Shown: positions 56,967 through 64,000 of the stretch, piece after piece
Position numbering within the stretch: the stretch's first letter is position 1
Layout of the letters: each line of letters begins with the position of its first letter
Notes under the pieces: generated by a model
The model's input: the letters and a program-made list of their open reading frames with translations, nothing else
Told to the model about the DNA's origin: nothing
Database searches by the model: none
Translations under genes and position numbers: made by a program
Assembly (NCBI RefSeq): GCF_035994945.1
Contig: NZ_CP108677.1
Location: 1,302,001-1,366,000, forward strand
Source of the DNA: Streptomyces sp. NBC_01216
GTDB taxonomy: Bacteria > Actinomycetota > Actinomycetes > Streptomycetales > Streptomycetaceae
Length of the DNA stretch: 64,000 bases
Direction of reading: 5' to 3'

Positions 56967-59327
56967 ATGACGCCCTCGTTCTCCGCTCCGACGGTCCCCA
57001 CCGCCACCTACCGGCTCCAGCTCCAGCCCGAGTTCCCGTTTCCGGCCGCGGAGCGGGCCGTCCCCTACCTCGCCGGTCTCGGGGTCTCGCACCTCCATCT
57101 GTCGCCGGTCCTGGAGGCCGTGCCGGGGTCCTCACACGGCTACGACGTCACCGATCACCGGGTGATCCGGGCGGAACTCGGCGGTGAGGCGGGTCTGCGG
57201 GCGCTCGCCGCGACCGCCCGGGACCACGGGATGGGTCTGGTCGTGGATCTGGTGCCCAATCACATGGCCGCCTCACCCCGGCACAACCACGCACTGCGCG
57301 AGGTGCTCCGCGAGGGGCCGGACTCCCCCTACGCGCGCTGGTTCGACGTGGACTGGGCGGCGGCGGACGGGAGGCTCCTGCTCCCCGTGCTGCCCGGACG
57401 GCTCTCGGAGGCGCGGGAGCGGATGCGGGTGGCCGACGGGGCCCTGCACCTCGACGGGCAGGAGTTCCCGCTGCGGGACGGCACGGAGGAGCTGCCGCTC
57501 GACGAACTGCTCGACGCCCAGTGGTACCGGCTGTGCTGGTGGCGGCTGGCCCGGACCGAGCTGAACTACCGGCGCTTCTTCACGATCTCGGACCTGATCG
57601 GAGTGCGGGTCGAGGACCCCGGGGTCTTCGACGCCACCCACGGGAAGATCCTGGAGCTGGTGCGGGACGGCGTGATCGAGGGCCTGCGGATCGACCATCC
57701 GGACGGGCTCGCCGACCCCGCGGGCTATCTGGCACGGCTGCGGGAGTCGACCGGCGGCGGGTGCTGGACGGTGGTCGAGAAGATCCTCACGGGCACCGAA
57801 CCGCTCCCCGCCGACTGGCCCGTCGCGGGCACCACCGGATACGACGCCCTGCGCCATGTGGACGGGCTCTTCGTGGACCCGGTGGGGGCCGACGAACTGC
57901 TCGACGTGTACCGGCAGTTCGCCGGAAGGGCCGGGGACCGCGGCGGATACTGGGAGCCGACCGCGCGCCGGGCCGCGTACAAGGTCGTGACCCACGAACT
58001 GGCCGCCGAGACCGCCGCCCTGACACGGATGGCCGAGCGGATCTGCGCCGCTGATCCCGAGCTGCGCGACCACGCGCCCTGGGCGCTGCGGACCGCGATC
58101 AGCGAACTCCTGGTCCGGGTCCCGGTCTACCGCACCTACGGATCGGGCGGTGAGACGGTACTGACACCGGACGCGGCACGCGGTGCGAAGGCCGCGTTCG
58201 CGGTCGCCGAGGAGGCGTCAGCGGTCGACACCGTGTGCGACCTGGCGCTCGGACGGCGCGGGATCGGGCCCGAACAGCGGGCGTTCCGGGCGCGGTTCGA
58301 GCAGACCTCGTCCGCGCTGCGGGCCAAGTCCGTCGAGGACACCGCGTTCTACCGCTTCACCCCGCTCCTGTCGGCGAACGAGGTGGGCGGCGATCCGGGC
58401 CGTCCGGCCGTCTCCCCGGAGGAGTTCCACGCCTACTGCCTGCGGCTGGCCCGGGACTGGCCGGCCACCGGAACGGTGCTGTCCACCCATGACACCAAAC
58501 GGAGCGCGGACGTCCGGGCGGGGATCGCGGTCCTGGCGCAGTGCCCCGCCGTGTGGTCGGAGCTGCTGGAGGAGGTGGCGGGGGTACCGGCCCCCGATCC
58601 GCATCTGGCGTGGACGGCGTGGCAGACGGCGTTCGGCTTCGGAGCGGCGGACGCGGCCCGGCTGGGGCCCGCCGTGCTGAAATCCGTCCGTGAGGCGGGC
58701 CTCCACACCAGCTGGACCGAACCTGATCCGGTATACGAGCGCGCGGTGGACGAGTTCGTGGCGGCGGGTCCGGGCCGTATCCCCCTGCGCGCCGCCTCGG
58801 AGGCGGCCTTCGCGCTCGAACCACACATCCGGGCGCACCTGCTCGGTGCGACGCTGGTCCAGCTGACGATGCCGGGGGTGCCGGAGTTGTACCAGGGCAC
58901 GGAGCGGGAGTACCGGGCGCTGGTGGACCCGGACAACCGGGAGCCGTTCGCGGTCGGGCCCGACGACGGCAAGACCGAGCTGGTCCGGGCTGCGCTGGGG
59001 CTGCGCCGTCGGCACCCGGACCTGTTCGGGGAGCCGGGCTCGTACGCGCCGCTGACCGCGACGGGTCCGGCGGCACGGCACTGCCTGGCGTTCGCACGCT
59101 CGGGCGAGGTGGTCACGGTGGTCACCCGGCTGCCGCTGCGCCTGGCGGAGGCCGGTGGATGGCAGGACACGGAGGTGCCGCTGCCGGAGGGCCGCTGGTT
59201 CGATCTCCTGCACGGTGTGCGGGAGTTCTCCGGTGGCGCGGTGAAGGTGGCGGAGTTGCTGGAGGAACGGCCGGTGGCACTGCTCAGCCGCCGGGCCGTA
59301 CGGGAAGGCTCCGCGGGGCTCGGGTGA
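56967..59327 (+). CDS. treY: Malto-oligosyltrehalose synthase
   Basis: 786 aa from ATG at 56967. TreY converts the reducing end of maltooligosaccharides to an alpha,alpha-1,1 trehalose unit. GH13_26 marks: PTATYRLQLQPEFPF, SSHGYDVTDHRVI, LVVDLVPNHMAASP, the nucleophile in GLRIDHPDGLADP, acid in WTVVEKILTGTEPLP, and LSTHDTKRSADVRAGIAVLA. The size and large insertions fit the family. The last 44 bases overlap the convergent P450-like gene. With TreZ 2.2 kb downstream it makes trehalose. Confidence 0.95.
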   Translation: MTPSFSAPTVPTATYRLQLQPEFPFPAAERAVPYLAGLGVSHLHLSPVLEAVPGSSHGYDVTDHRVIRAELGGEAGLRALAATARDHGMGLVVDLVPNHMAASPRHNHALREVLREGPDSPYARWFDVDWAAADGRLLLPVLPGRLSEARERMRVADGALHLDGQEFPLRDGTEELPLDELLDAQWYRLCWWRLARTELNYRRFFTISDLIGVRVEDPGVFDATHGKILELVRDGVIEGLRIDHPDGLADPAGYLARLRESTGGGCWTVVEKILTGTEPLPADWPVAGTTGYDALRHVDGLFVDPVGADELLDVYRQFAGRAGDRGGYWEPTARRAAYKVVTHELAAETAALTRMAERICAADPELRDHAPWALRTAISELLVRVPVYRTYGSGGETVLTPDAARGAKAAFAVAEEASAVDTVCDLALGRRGIGPEQRAFRARFEQTSSALRAKSVEDTAFYRFTPLLSANEVGGDPGRPAVSPEEFHAYCLRLARDWPATGTVLSTHDTKRSADVRAGIAVLAQCPAVWSELLEEVAGVPAPDPHLAWTAWQTAFGFGAADAARLGPAVLKSVREAGLHTSWTEPDPVYERAVDEFVAAGPGRIPLRAASEAAFALEPHIRAHLLGATLVQLTMPGVPELYQGTEREYRALVDPDNREPFAVGPDDGKTELVRAALGLRRRHPDLFGEPGSYAPLTATGPAARHCLAFARSGEVVTVVTRLPLRLAEAGGWQDTEVPLPEGRWFDLLHGVREFSGGAVKVAELLEERPVALLSRRAVREGSAGLG

Positions 59328-60345
59328 TCAGTCCCGTCCGCTCGGGCCGGAAGCCGTCGACGAGCCGCAGCCGGGGCATGGTGTCGAGCAGGGCGCGCAG
59401 GGCGTACTCGGCCTCCAGAGCGGCCAGTTCGACGGCCGGACAGAATCCGCTGCCGTAGGTGAGCTGGCCGGGGTCGTCGCGTCCGGGATCGAAACGGTCG
59501 GGTTCCCGGAAGCGTTCGGGGTCGCGGCCCGCGGCGCCGATGAGCAGGGCGACCGGTTCCCCGGCGGGGATGGTGCCGCCGGAGACCCGCACCTCGGCGC
59601 CGGTGCGGCGGACGGCGATCTGCACGGGCGGGTCACGGCGCAGGGATTCGGCCCAGGCGCGGGCGATCGGTCCGGTCGGCCCCGGGGCCGCGTCCCGGAG
59701 CGTCGCCGGCAGGCCCGGGTCGGCGAGCACGTTGGCGAGGAAGGAGGCCAGGGCCTTCTCCCGTACCGCGATCTGGGAGGAGCACTGGCCGGCGAGCGCC
59801 GAGACGGCCCGGCCGCGTACCAGCCGCATCATGTCGCGGTAGGGCACGCCGACGGCTGCGGCGACCGTGCCGGCGGGCAGCCAGTGACAGAAGTCGGTGA
59901 CCAGGTCGACCTGCGGGCGGGTGGCGATCCGGCGGGCGAGGACGTAGGCGGTACGGGCGGCGACGGCCCGCAGTTCGTCGACGTCGACCGCCACGTGGCT
60001 GTCGGCGCAGGGCGGGTCGCCGGGGCGGTGGCCGTGGGTGAAGCGGGTGTCGGTGAGGGCCGTGGCGACGTCGGCGTACCGGCTGAGCACCCAGGCCCGC
60101 AGCAGGGGGTCGTAGGTGAGCGGGAACCGCTCCCGCAGGGCGCGGTGGACGGGGTGCGGGTCGCGGGACGCGCCGGGGTCGAGGAGGCTGGGCGCGACGG
60201 TCCGGCTCCGGAGGGGTGCGGCGCCCGGTGCCGGGGTCTCCGCCCGTCCGCCCGGTGTCACCGTGCGAAGGCCGGGAGCTCTGGTCATGGGCGGGAGCTG
60301 TGTCCGGGTGTGCTGCCGTATGCCGGGCTTCGGTTCCTCGCGCAT
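59284..60345 (-). CDS. Degenerate cytochrome P450-like protein
   Basis: 353 aa from ATG at 60345 (GGGGG upstream), about 50 residues shorter than bacterial P450s. P450 traits: LRERFPLTYDPLLRAWVLSR, the ExxR pair in AESLRRDPPVQ (E233, R236), GGTIPAGEPVALLIGAAGRD, and FREPDRFDPGRDDPGQLTYG. The heme loop reads YGSGFCPAVELA, two residues shorter than FGxGxHxCxG but keeping a cysteine (C302). The I-helix oxygen-activation motif (A/G)GxxT is not found; that part is missing. It may not be a functional monooxygenase. It overlaps treY by 44 bases. Confidence 0.7.
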   Translation of the reverse strand: MREEPKPGIRQHTRTQLPPMTRAPGLRTVTPGGRAETPAPGAAPLRSRTVAPSLLDPGASRDPHPVHRALRERFPLTYDPLLRAWVLSRYADVATALTDTRFTHGHRPGDPPCADSHVAVDVDELRAVAARTAYVLARRIATRPQVDLVTDFCHWLPAGTVAAAVGVPYRDMMRLVRGRAVSALAGQCSSQIAVREKALASFLANVLADPGLPATLRDAAPGPTGPIARAWAESLRRDPPVQIAVRRTGAEVRVSGGTIPAGEPVALLIGAAGRDPERFREPDRFDPGRDDPGQLTYGSGFCPAVELAALEAEYALRALLDTMPRLRLVDGFRPERTGLITRAPRSLPVRPGG

Positions 60346-60550
60346 CGTGCCCCCTGTCGGTCCGGTGGGTCTCCTCACACCACCACCAGGCTGACCCTCC
60401 CGCAGCTCCCACACCGCCAACCGGGTGAAAAGGGCTGGGAAAGAAAACCGAAAGTGATCCGGGGTGTGGAGTGGGCCGAGCGGCGCGCCGGCCGTGCACC
60501 GGACCGGCGGAGACGAGACCGGCGGAGCGCGAGACCGGCGGTGGACCGGG

Positions 60551-61111
60551 TCAGTGCGGGGAGAGCCGGAAACTCATCTGTCCGAAGCTGACCGAATCAC
60601 CCGCCCGGACCGCCACCGCCCCCGTGACCCGGCGACCGTTGACGGTGGTGCCGTTGGTCGAGCCGAGGTCACGCAGCACCCACATGCCGTTCCGGAGGGA
60701 GAGCTCGGCGTGCAGGCGCGAGACGGTCTCGTGGCTGAGGCGCAGCCCGTTCACCGGGTCACGTCCTATGCGCAGCGGCTGGACGCCCGGTGCGGGCAGC
60801 ATCAGTTTCGGCAGCCGCTCGGACCGCCAGGCACGGCCGACCTTGGCCGTGAACGCCGACATCCGCTCGACCGCGCCCACCACGCGCCGGGTCCAGGTGC
60901 CCTCGGTCTCCAGGTCGGCCGTCAGGAGGGCGAGTTCGTCGGGGCGGCGGGCCACGAGTACCCGCTCCATGCGGTACAGGAAGGTGTCGTGCGAGAGGCG
61001 GCCCTGCGCGGCGCCCTCCCGGAGCAGTACCAGCGCACGGTCCCGCTCGGCGTCGGAGACCCGGACCGGGACGGCGCCGGAGTGCGTGGGGAACTCGAAC
61101 GGGGTGCTCAC
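60551..61111 (-). CDS. DUF1707-FHA protein
   Basis: 186 aa from GTG at 61111. Residues about 15-68 are a DUF1707 domain (VRVSDAERDRALVLLREGAA, EGRLSHDTFLYRMERVLVA-like, ARRPDELALLTADL). After a linker, a forkhead-associated domain occupies about 100-185: LRIGRDPVNGLRLSHETVSR, LHAELSLRNGMWVLRDLGST, NGTTVNGRR. FHA domains bind phosphothreonine of Ser/Thr-kinase substrates. No kinase is adjacent. It sits between the P450-like gene and treZ, and the second copy of the dispersed repeat lies between it and treZ. Confidence 0.88.
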   Translation of the reverse strand: MSTPFEFPTHSGAVPVRVSDAERDRALVLLREGAAQGRLSHDTFLYRMERVLVARRPDELALLTADLETEGTWTRRVVGAVERMSAFTAKVGRAWRSERLPKLMLPAPGVQPLRIGRDPVNGLRLSHETVSRLHAELSLRNGMWVLRDLGSTNGTTVNGRRVTGAVAVRAGDSVSFGQMSFRLSPH

Positions 61112-61300
61112 ACCCAGGATTGTCGGTCCGACCGGCACACAGTGTCCAGAAGACTCCGTGCCGGTTCTCTCCGAAGCGTTCGTTCCGGCATCACCGCAAC
61201 GGTCTTCGACGGGTGGGTCACGCCGCCTCCCAGGGCCGGTCGCCGGTCCCGGCGCGCGCTCGGCCACCGCCGCGACGCACCGGGCCTGGTGGCCTCCGGT

Positions 61301-61467
61301 TGAGAGCCTGCCGGGTGACCTCCGGCCGGGTGGTCACGCCCTGGCACGCCCGCTGCCGGCGTTGCCGACATGCCGGTAGCTCCGTCACAGCGGCATCCCG
61401 GCGCCTTGGAATCGCGCGCACCAGACCGCGTCCGCCTGTCGGTCCAAGGCCACCCGACAAGCTCTGA
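61301..61467. repeat. Dispersed inverted-repeat element, copy 2
   Basis: The left end (61301-61340) matches copy 1 (24126-24165) at 36 of 40 positions. The right end AAGGCCACCCGACAAGCTCT (61446-61465) is the inverted complement of the left end at 17 of the first 21 positions, giving imperfect terminal inverted repeats. Between them lie about 100 bases without similarity to copy 1. The element occupies the 403-base gap (61112-61514) between the FHA gene and treZ; a third-type gene is not evident inside it. Confidence 0.65.
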
Positions 61468-61514
61468 CAGGATGAACGCCTTAGCCGTTGGTCCATCGAC
61501 GAGGGGATCGGCCA

Positions 61515-63266
61515 GTGCTGTTCGAGGTGTGGGCTCCCGCGGCCCGTGACCGGGTGACGCTGGAGCTGAACGGTGCGGGGCACCCGATGGAGCGGGACGC
61601 GGAGCGGGACGGCTGGTGGACCTGTGTGGCGGCGGCGGAGGACGGGGACCGGTACGGCTTCGCCCTGGACGACGGGCCGGTCCTGCCGGACCCGCGCTCA
61701 CGCCGTCAGCCGAACGGCCCCGACGGGCTGAGCGCCGTCGTCGACCACGACGCGTACGTCTGGTTCGACGAGGCGCCCCGGCTGCGGCTCCGGTCTTCGG
61801 TGCTGTACGAGCTGCACGTGGGAACGTTCACCCCGGACGGCACCCTGGACGCGGCCCGCGACCGGCTGGGAGAGCTCGCCGGGCTCGGCGTCACCCATGT
61901 GGAGCTGATGCCGCTCTGCCCCTTCCCCGGCCGGTGGGGCTGGGGGTACGACGGCGTGGCACCCTGGGCGGTACACGAGCCGTACGGCGGGCCGATGGCG
62001 CTCAAGCGGTTCGTCGACACCGCGCACGGGCTCGGCATGGGCGTGGTCCTGGACGTGGTGCACAACCATCTCGGCCCGTCCGGGAATCACCTGCCCTCCT
62101 TCGGACCGTACTTCACCGAGAGCCACCACACGCCGTGGGGCGCCGCCGTGAACCTGGACGCGCCGGGTTCGGACGAGGTGCGGGCGTACCTGCTGGGCAG
62201 CGCGCTCGGCTGGCTGCGGGACTACCGGATCGACGGACTGCGGCTGGACGCGGTGCACGCCCTCGCGGACACCCGGGCGCTGACATTCCTGGAGGAGCTG
62301 TCGGAGGCCGTCGACGAACTGGCCCGGGAGCAGGGCCGTCAGCACTTCCTGATCGCCGAGTCCGACCTGGCCGATCCCCGGACCACGACCCCGCGGGTGG
62401 CCGGTGGCCTCGGACTCCACGCCCAGTGGAACGACGACTTCCACCACGCCTTGCACGCGGCTCTGACCGGGGAGTCCCAGGGCTACTACGCCGACTTCGC
62501 GCGGGCTCCGCTGGCCGCGCTCGCCAAGACGCTCCGGCAGGTCTTCTTCCACGACGGCACGTACTCGACCTTCCGGGGCCGTCACCACGGCCGCCCCGTG
62601 GACCGGGTCCGCACGCCCGCCCACCGCTTCCTGGGGTACGCGCAGACCCACGACCAGATCGGCAACCGGGCGTTGGGAGACCGGCTCTCGGCGTCCCTCT
62701 CCCCCGGGCTGCTGGCCTGCGCGGCGGCCCTGGTCCTGACCGCGCCGTCGGTGCCGATGCTGTTCATGGGCGAGGAGTGGGGGGCCGGGACGCCGTGGCT
62801 GTACTTCACCGACCACACCGATCCGGAACTAGCGGAGGCCGTACGGCGCGGCCGGCGGCGGGAGTTCGCGGCGCACGGCTGGTCGGAGGAGGAGATCCCG
62901 GACCCGCAGGACCCGACCACCCGTGACCGTTCGGTGCTGGACCGCTCCGAACGCGAACGGGCCCCGCACAACAGGCTGCTGGCCTGGCATCGAGAGCTGA
63001 TCGCGCTGCGCCGCACCCTTCCGGATCTCACGGACCCGGATCTGGCGGCGGTGCGCGCGGCCTTCGACGAGGAGGGGCGCTGGCTGGCGTTCCGCCGCGG
63101 GGTGCTGCGGGTGGCGGTCAACCTGGGCGGTGAAGCGGTCGAGATCCCGCTGGGGTCGAACGGCCGGGATCGCGTCCTGGCGTCCTGGGAACCGGTCGGG
63201 GCGCCGGGCACGGACGGAATGCTGAGGCTGCCGGCGGAGTGCGCGGTCATCCTGACGGACGGCTGA
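61515..63266 (+). CDS. treZ: Malto-oligosyltrehalose trehalohydrolase
   Basis: 583 aa from GTG at 61515 (AGGGG 8 bases upstream; longer in-frame start at 61488 rejected). It cleaves trehalose from maltooligosyl-trehalose. An N-terminal CBM48-like domain begins LFEVWAPAARDRVTLELNG. The GH13_10 barrel has HVGTFTPDGTLDAARDRL, VVLDVVHNHLGPSGNHLP, the nucleophile in YRIDGLRLDAVHALAD, acid in HFLIAESDLADPRTTTP, and YAQTHDQIGNRALGDRLSAS. GEEWGAGTPWLYFTDH is also conserved. Forms the trehalose route with TreY and GlgX. Confidence 0.95.
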   Translation: MLFEVWAPAARDRVTLELNGAGHPMERDAERDGWWTCVAAAEDGDRYGFALDDGPVLPDPRSRRQPNGPDGLSAVVDHDAYVWFDEAPRLRLRSSVLYELHVGTFTPDGTLDAARDRLGELAGLGVTHVELMPLCPFPGRWGWGYDGVAPWAVHEPYGGPMALKRFVDTAHGLGMGVVLDVVHNHLGPSGNHLPSFGPYFTESHHTPWGAAVNLDAPGSDEVRAYLLGSALGWLRDYRIDGLRLDAVHALADTRALTFLEELSEAVDELAREQGRQHFLIAESDLADPRTTTPRVAGGLGLHAQWNDDFHHALHAALTGESQGYYADFARAPLAALAKTLRQVFFHDGTYSTFRGRHHGRPVDRVRTPAHRFLGYAQTHDQIGNRALGDRLSASLSPGLLACAAALVLTAPSVPMLFMGEEWGAGTPWLYFTDHTDPELAEAVRRGRRREFAAHGWSEEEIPDPQDPTTRDRSVLDRSERERAPHNRLLAWHRELIALRRTLPDLTDPDLAAVRAAFDEEGRWLAFRRGVLRVAVNLGGEAVEIPLGSNGRDRVLASWEPVGAPGTDGMLRLPAECAVILTDG

Positions 63267-63477
63267 CCCGGGGGCCGGCCGGAGGACGGGCGAGGCACCC
63301 CGCCGCCGCGGTCCCGCCCGCCGGGGGGCGTGCGTGCGAGCGGCGTCACGGGTGCCGGGGCACGGCCTGTCGCGTCATCCGGGCCCGGTCGTCGTCGCCG
63401 CTGAACGGCGCGGGGGCGGACGTGCTCGGCGTCGGCTGTCTCCTTCGCGACGTACGGCGTCCCCCCGCCGCGACTGG

Positions 63478-64000
63478 TCAGCGCTGCTCGGGGTCCTGGG
63501 TGATGAGGCGGGCGAGCAGACGCTGGAAGTCCTCGCCGGCGACGATCCGCGGCTCGCCCTCCTCGGCGTGCTCGGTGAGCCGGGTGAGCCGGCCGTCCCG
63601 CCACCAGAAGACGCACGGGCTGACGGCGCCCGGCGTGTCCTCGTAGCCGGAGGCGGCGAACGAGGCCATCGCGCCCAGCGCGGGGACGATCGTGGTGTCC
63701 CGGATCGGATGGAAGGCCAGTTGGTGCCGGCACGGCAGAGCCACCAGCGCGCCGTGCTCGCCCAGCGACTGCCCGGTGACCCGGTGCGCGACCCCGTCCA
63801 GGTCGAGGACCCGGCTCGCGGTGTAGAAGGAGTCCCCGGCGATCACCTCGAAGCACATGCCGTCGGCGTCCCGGACGGTCTCGTGTCCCTCGATGGGCAG
63901 GCCACGCAGGTTGCCCAGGGCACGCTCGCGCAGCCGCCGGAGGTCACCGAGCGGCTCCAACGCCTCGTCGGTGAGCATCAGCACGCTGTCCGGCAGGTCC
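63478..64000 (-). CDS. Hypothetical protein, 5' end outside the window
   Basis: At least 174 codons; the frame runs off the right edge (residues DLPDSVLMLTDEAL precede the first internal Met at 63984), so the start lies beyond 64000. Visible features: LRRLRERALGNLRGLPIEGH, AGDSFYTASRVLDLDGVAHR, GALVALPCRHQLAFHPIRD and CVFWWRDGRLTRLTEHAEEG. The pattern resembles DUF1444-like actinobacterial proteins of unknown role, with low certainty. It is convergent with treZ. Confidence 0.7.
   Translation of the reverse strand, partial: DLPDSVLMLTDEALEPLGDLRRLRERALGNLRGLPIEGHETVRDADGMCFEVIAGDSFYTASRVLDLDGVAHRVTGQSLGEHGALVALPCRHQLAFHPIRDTTIVPALGAMASFAASGYEDTPGAVSPCVFWWRDGRLTRLTEHAEEGEPRIVAGEDFQRLLARLITQDPEQR

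Overview
The window is about 64 kb of very GC-rich actinobacterial chromosome. Codon positions are strongly GC-biased, there are many GTG starts, and gene content is typical of the genus (PucR-controlled xanthine dehydrogenase, DUF2637 and SAV2148-type HEPN proteins, mycothiol-linked oxidoreductase, GlgX/TreY/TreZ, cys/ssu cluster). This points to Streptomyces or a close relative; the species cannot be named from sequence alone. I saw no rRNA, tRNA, CRISPR array, transposase or integrase.

Layout. (1) 1-1760: small accessory genes (end of an unknown gene, a Nudix hydrolase, a small GntR repressor with an iterated operator, two small overlapping proteins), with strong terminators between and after the coding blocks. 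Nudix plus small GntR recalls the regulatory ends of integrative conjugative elements such as pSAM2. (2) 1788-6560: a VOC protein, an orphan DUF35 zinc-ribbon/OB protein, and an SDR and acyl-CoA dehydrogenase with two TetR regulators whose likely operators are visible. (3) 6696-8821: a secreted TNT-type NAD-glycohydrolase translationally coupled to a probable immunity protein, then a GH6 cellulase. (4) 9021-17867: purine catabolism. Three xanthine dehydrogenase subunits, an AzgA-type purine permease and the XdhC maturation factor run leftward; a PucR activator runs divergently. (5) 18263-28831: regulators and hypotheticals, including a TPR protein, a WD40/degenerate-NTPase protein, a FadR-type GntR, a FhuF-like iron protein behind an iron box, DUF2637, an RsbW-like kinase, a poxB relic, a PP2C-like protein, a small unknown gene divergent from a LuxR-type regulator, and DUF456. 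(6) 28921-37824: an F420/flavin PPOX protein, Ada-AlkA repair protein, RsgA, a tiny peptide gene, BrkB, AidB-like dehydrogenase, GAF regulator and GNAT. (7) 38184-47588: assimilatory sulfur cluster: leader peptide, sulfite reductase, zinc-ribbon peptide, cysH, cysC, cysD, cysN, then an alkanesulfonate-type ABC transporter and a sirohydrochlorin chelatase. The run from sir to cysD is joined by 4-base start/stop overlaps. (8) 47683-53872: a 16-bp tandem repeat, several small enzymes, a DEDDh exonuclease preceded by a decayed paralogue fragment, and a HEPN protein. (9) 54492-63266: glycogen-to-trehalose genes glgX, treY and treZ with a degenerate P450 and a DUF1707-FHA protein between them. (10) 63478-64000: the end of an unfinished unknown gene.

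Functional links. GlgX releases maltooligosaccharides from glycogen, and TreY/TreZ convert them to trehalose. CysN/D and C activate sulfate, CysH and Sir reduce it, SirB supplies siroheme, and SsuABC brings in organosulfonates. XDH, XdhC, AzgA and PucR form one purine-use unit.

The most interesting non-standard signals are a dispersed inverted-repeat element present twice (24126-24242 and 61301-61467), the first copy of which supplies the stop codons of both flanking convergent genes; a symmetric back-to-back leaderless promoter of only 17 bp (33462-33478); a hidden decayed exonuclease paralogue coupled to the intact one (52349-52528); a poxB 5' relic (24760-24981); paired TetR operators (2856-2874, 3797-3832); and short peptide genes upstream of rsgA and of the sulfur genes.
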